The translations under genes were made by a program, and so were the position numbers. From Candidatus Falkowbacteria bacterium RIFOXYC2_FULL_48_21 (GTDB lineage Bacteria; Patescibacteriota; Patescibacteriia; UBA11705; JABHMO01), in contig MFGM01000044.1 of NCBI GenBank assembly GCA_001778275.1, positions 1 through 7,406 on the forward strand: a stretch of DNA of 7,406 nt, given 5' to 3'. Below, piece by piece: positions 5,268 through 7,406 of the stretch. Under the pieces are notes generated by a model. The model worked only from the letters and a program-made list of their open reading frames with translations, ran no database searches and was not told the DNA's origin. Each line of letters opens with the position of its first letter. Within the stretch, counting starts at the first letter, position 1.

Positions 5268-5344
5268 AACATTTACCGTTAAGGCGAATTTGTTTATATG
5301 AGATATTCTCGGAGTAGTTTTGTCAGTTGCTTTCCGCGATGCTG

Positions 5345-5373
5345 TTGACAAGCGTGGTGATCAGCGTTAAACT
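5345..5373 (+). promoter_or_regulatory. Promoter of the phosphatase/ADP-ribosylglycohydrolase operon
   Basis: TTGACA (5345-5350), a 17-base spacer and TAAACT (5368-5373, four of six consensus bases) predict a transcript starting near 5380, about 30 bases before the first ATG. Confidence 0.65.
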
Positions 5374-5411
5374 GCGCTAAAGTCTGTTCTTTTACAAAGG
5401 AGGCTTTACTC

Positions 5412-6263
5412 ATGATGCCAATTGATCTGGTTTTGGTGCGGCATGGACAGTCGGAAGGCAATTTGGCCAATCAGTATTCTTATGCCGGCGACAAGCGCGG
5501 TTTTACCGAAGCGTTTAAAGCTCGACCAAGTTGGACTTGGAGATTGACGGACAAGGGTGTTTGGCAGGCCGAAGCGGCCGGGGTGTGGATTCGAGCCAAC
5601 GTTTGGCACAGGGAAATCAACGAGTTCGTCAAAAAGTTCGATCGCTCTTACGTTTCGTTTTTCTTGCGAGCCATGGAAACGGCCGGACATCTTGGTCTTG
5701 GCGGACATTGGCTCCAAGAGCTGTATCTGCGTGAGCGCGATTGGGGACAGCTCGACGTGATGAGTCAGCAGGAGCGTTTGACCGATTTTGCACGTGAGAT
5801 GAATCGGCGCGAGCGCGACGGGATTTTCTTCGCGCCGCCGGGCGGCGAGTCCATGGCGCAACTTTGTTTGCGCATTGATCGCGTGCTCCACACTTTGCAC
5901 CGCGAATGTTCGGACATGCAAGTGATCATCGTTTGCCACGCGGAAGTGATGCGCGCTTTTCAGCTTCGACTCGAGCGGATGTCGCTCAATCGTTTTACCG
6001 AGCTGATGACTTCCGAAGTTGACACGGACAAGATTTTCAATGGCGGCATCATCCATTACACGCGGCGCCACCCGGAAACCGGGGAGATCGGCAAATACAT
6101 GAGTTGGGTGCGTTCCGTCTGTTCGTGGGATTTGACCAAGTATTCGAATGACTGGCGAGAGATCAAGCGAGTAAATTACACCGCGGCTGAATTGCTCGCG
6201 GTCGCGAACGAATATCCGCGAATTTGGGGTAAGCCCGAATACTTGAAAGGGGAAAACGAATGA
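5412..6263 (+). CDS. Histidine phosphatase superfamily protein (phosphoglycerate mutase-like fold)
   Basis: This 283-aa cytoplasmic phosphatase or phosphomutase works through a phosphohistidine intermediate. AAAGGAGG (5396-5403) lies 8 bases before ATG 5412; ATG 5415 is an equally possible start. The signature VRHGQSEGN near the N-terminus gives R10 and nucleophile H11. FFLRAMETA supplies the second phosphate-binding Arg (R86), LRERDWG the acid Glu (E108), and VCHAEVMRA the second catalytic His (H176). All key residues are therefore present. It is longer than the usual roughly 200 residues: extra sequence lies after the RHG box (about 20-45), and a C-terminal extension (about 200-283) contains Trp-rich SWVRSVCSWD. 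These suggest a specialised substrate rather than glycolytic phosphoglycerate. Its stop overlaps the next ATG, so it is translationally coupled to the ADP-ribosylglycohydrolase, hinting at a phosphorylated ADP-ribose or nucleotide substrate; that is inference. Confidence 0.85.
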   Translation: MMPIDLVLVRHGQSEGNLANQYSYAGDKRGFTEAFKARPSWTWRLTDKGVWQAEAAGVWIRANVWHREINEFVKKFDRSYVSFFLRAMETAGHLGLGGHWLQELYLRERDWGQLDVMSQQERLTDFAREMNRRERDGIFFAPPGGESMAQLCLRIDRVLHTLHRECSDMQVIIVCHAEVMRAFQLRLERMSLNRFTELMTSEVDTDKIFNGGIIHYTRRHPETGEIGKYMSWVRSVCSWDLTKYSNDWREIKRVNYTAAELLAVANEYPRIWGKPEYLKGENE

Positions 6264-7333
6264 AAAACAAAAATGTTTTTTTGCGGGACAAAGTGCGAGG
6301 CGCGTTTCTCGGCGTGGCGATCGGCGACGCCATGGGCATGCCGGTCGAGACCATGACGGCGGAAGAAATCGGCCGGTTGCCGGGCGGCGGCGTGGATCGG
6401 TATTTGCCGGCGTTGCAACGGAACCCGAAGTCAATCAGGCGATTTGAGGCCGGACAAACGACGGATGACTGGCAGTTGACGGCGGCGATAGCGAGATCGT
6501 TGATCAGCTGCTCTGGATATGATTTTCAAGATACTGTGGAGGAACAGGTTCGGGAACTAAAAATCAGCACGGCCGGCTGGGGAAAATCAACCAAACGGTC
6601 GTTGATTGAAATCAAAAAGTTTGTCGACAGTAATGGCACGAGGGGACGGAATCCCGTATTGCCGGTTGATTTTTCGGTAACGAATCATTTGGACGGCGGC
6701 GGTTGCGGTAACGGCGTGGCTATGAAAATCGCGCCGATCGGCCTCATGATCGCATTGCGTCCGTGGGTCATCCGCGGAAGTTTGCTGGACATCGTGGTTG
6801 AACAAGGACAAGTGACGCATGCGGATTTGCGCGCCTCCATCGCGGCCTACGCTATGGCGTGGCTGGTTTGTTCGCTGGTTCGGGAAAAAATCGAGTCAAC
6901 CGAGCGGCGCAAACTCTTCATGAAGTGGCATCGGCTTTTTCGGGCGGTGCACGCGGCGGAAGTCATGTTTCGCGGTTCTTTTTTCCAGGACGCGGAAATG
7001 TTTTCCGCGCGATTGGACACGGTGAAGTATGAGTTTGCCAGCGATTGTTCCTTGGGCATGCTGGTGCAATGCATTGGTGGCACGAGTTGCTATTGCCTCG
7101 AATCAGTACCGTTCGCCATTTCCGTTTTTTTTCGTCATCCGACCGATTTCCGGGCCGGGATTTTCGAAGCGGTCAATGCCGGCGGCGACACTGATTCGAA
7201 CGCGTCCATGGCCGGCGCGCTCATCGGAGCGAACGTGGGAATGACGGCAATTCCGGAAGACATGTTGCACCTGCCGTTCGAAGCGGATCCTGTGATCGCG
7301 CTGGCGGATAAGTTTTTTGACGCATTGACGTAG
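6260..7333 (+). CDS. ADP-ribosylglycohydrolase family protein (DraG/ARH-like)
   Basis: This 357-aa cytoplasmic, all-helical, Mg2+-dependent hydrolase is predicted to remove ADP-ribose from modified protein or nucleic acid, or to cleave ADP-ribose derivatives. AAGGGGA (6247-6253) precedes ATG 6260, which overlaps the phosphatase stop (ATGA). Family motifs are in order: GAFLGVAIGDAMGMPVE (14-30); GQTTDDWQLT with metal-binding D69/D70; GGCGNGVAMKIAPIGL (147-162); THADLRASIAAYAMA (186-200); and VNAGGDTDSNASMAGALIGA (305-324) with D310 and D312. All metal ligands seen in ARH proteins appear intact. The TTDDW variant replaces the common TDDT threonine with Trp, and the segment from about 205 to 260 is basic and aromatic. 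Length is typical. Which linkage it cleaves (Arg, Ser, Asn, nucleobase) cannot be read from sequence. Immunity protein to an ADP-ribosylating toxin is another option, but no toxin gene is in the window. Confidence 0.88.
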   Translation: MKNKNVFLRDKVRGAFLGVAIGDAMGMPVETMTAEEIGRLPGGGVDRYLPALQRNPKSIRRFEAGQTTDDWQLTAAIARSLISCSGYDFQDTVEEQVRELKISTAGWGKSTKRSLIEIKKFVDSNGTRGRNPVLPVDFSVTNHLDGGGCGNGVAMKIAPIGLMIALRPWVIRGSLLDIVVEQGQVTHADLRASIAAYAMAWLVCSLVREKIESTERRKLFMKWHRLFRAVHAAEVMFRGSFFQDAEMFSARLDTVKYEFASDCSLGMLVQCIGGTSCYCLESVPFAISVFFRHPTDFRAGIFEAVNAGGDTDSNASMAGALIGANVGMTAIPEDMLHLPFEADPVIALADKFFDALT

Positions 7334-7406
7334 CGGACAGAATAGTGAAAAACGCGACGAATGTAGAGGTGTTGAATCGACGCCGACCTTGATGTCGCGC
7401 AGCCGT

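Noticed and set aside
5406..6434. 342-codon open frame on the minus strand opposite the phosphatase gene
   Set aside because: The plus strand carries complete histidine-phosphatase motifs, a promoter and a Shine-Dalgarno. The minus-strand frame has no recognisable motif and is a codon-bias shadow.
7345..7406. Possible starts of a downstream gene (GTG 7345; ATG 7392)
   Set aside because: The GTG frame stops after 15 codons, and ATG 7392 has no well-spaced ribosome site and only five codons in the window. Nothing can be supported after 7333, and no terminator is clear there.
1..7406. Recoded UGA, as in some small-genome lineages
   Set aside because: TGA ends several genes at the expected length, including overlaps with the next start, and does not interrupt conserved domains.

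Overview
The window is a compact stretch of bacterial chromosome with every recognisable gene on the + strand. It uses the standard code: TGA ends several genes, including at stop/start overlaps. Shine-Dalgarno sites, sigma70-type promoters and rho-independent terminators are easy to see. Intergenic hairpins, a lipobox lipoprotein and many unfamiliar proteins fit a small-genome monoderm such as a Patescibacteria/CPR lineage, but that placement is inference; no rRNA or marker gene is present.

Layout. (1) 1-1267: the tail of an unrecognised gene, then a three-ORF coupled block: a 98-aa unknown protein (start best placed at 157), a 48-aa ORF that looks like only the N-terminal third of an isochorismatase fold, and a full nicotinamidase-like hydrolase starting at GTG 593. 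A strong terminator closes it at 1238-1267. (2) 1279-2580: a stand-alone GT4-type glycosyltransferase with a near-consensus promoter, a very short leader without a visible Shine-Dalgarno, and its own terminator. (3) 2581-4614: a regulatory region with an exact-consensus promoter carrying a palindrome in its spacer and a structured leader of about 150 nt. It precedes a 375-aa unknown protein built from two copies of a domain and a second nicotinamidase-family gene, closed by a terminator. (4) 4628-5267: a single lipoprotein gene with four cysteines in its exported domain and a terminator resembling the preceding one. (5) 5345-7333: a promoter and a two-gene overlapping operon of a histidine-phosphatase-fold enzyme and an ADP-ribosylglycohydrolase (DraG/ARH family).

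Theme. Two intact nicotinamidase-family hydrolases, a remnant of a third, and an ADP-ribosylglycohydrolase lie within 7.4 kb. This suggests a locus concerned with NAD+/ADP-ribose turnover: removal of ADP-ribose from targets and recovery of nicotinamide as nicotinate. The link to the unknown duplicated-domain protein, the phosphatase and the lipoprotein is by position only. The most distinctive items are the duplicated-domain protein with its operator-like promoter and hairpin leader, and the truncated isochorismatase ORF coupled in front of an intact relative.
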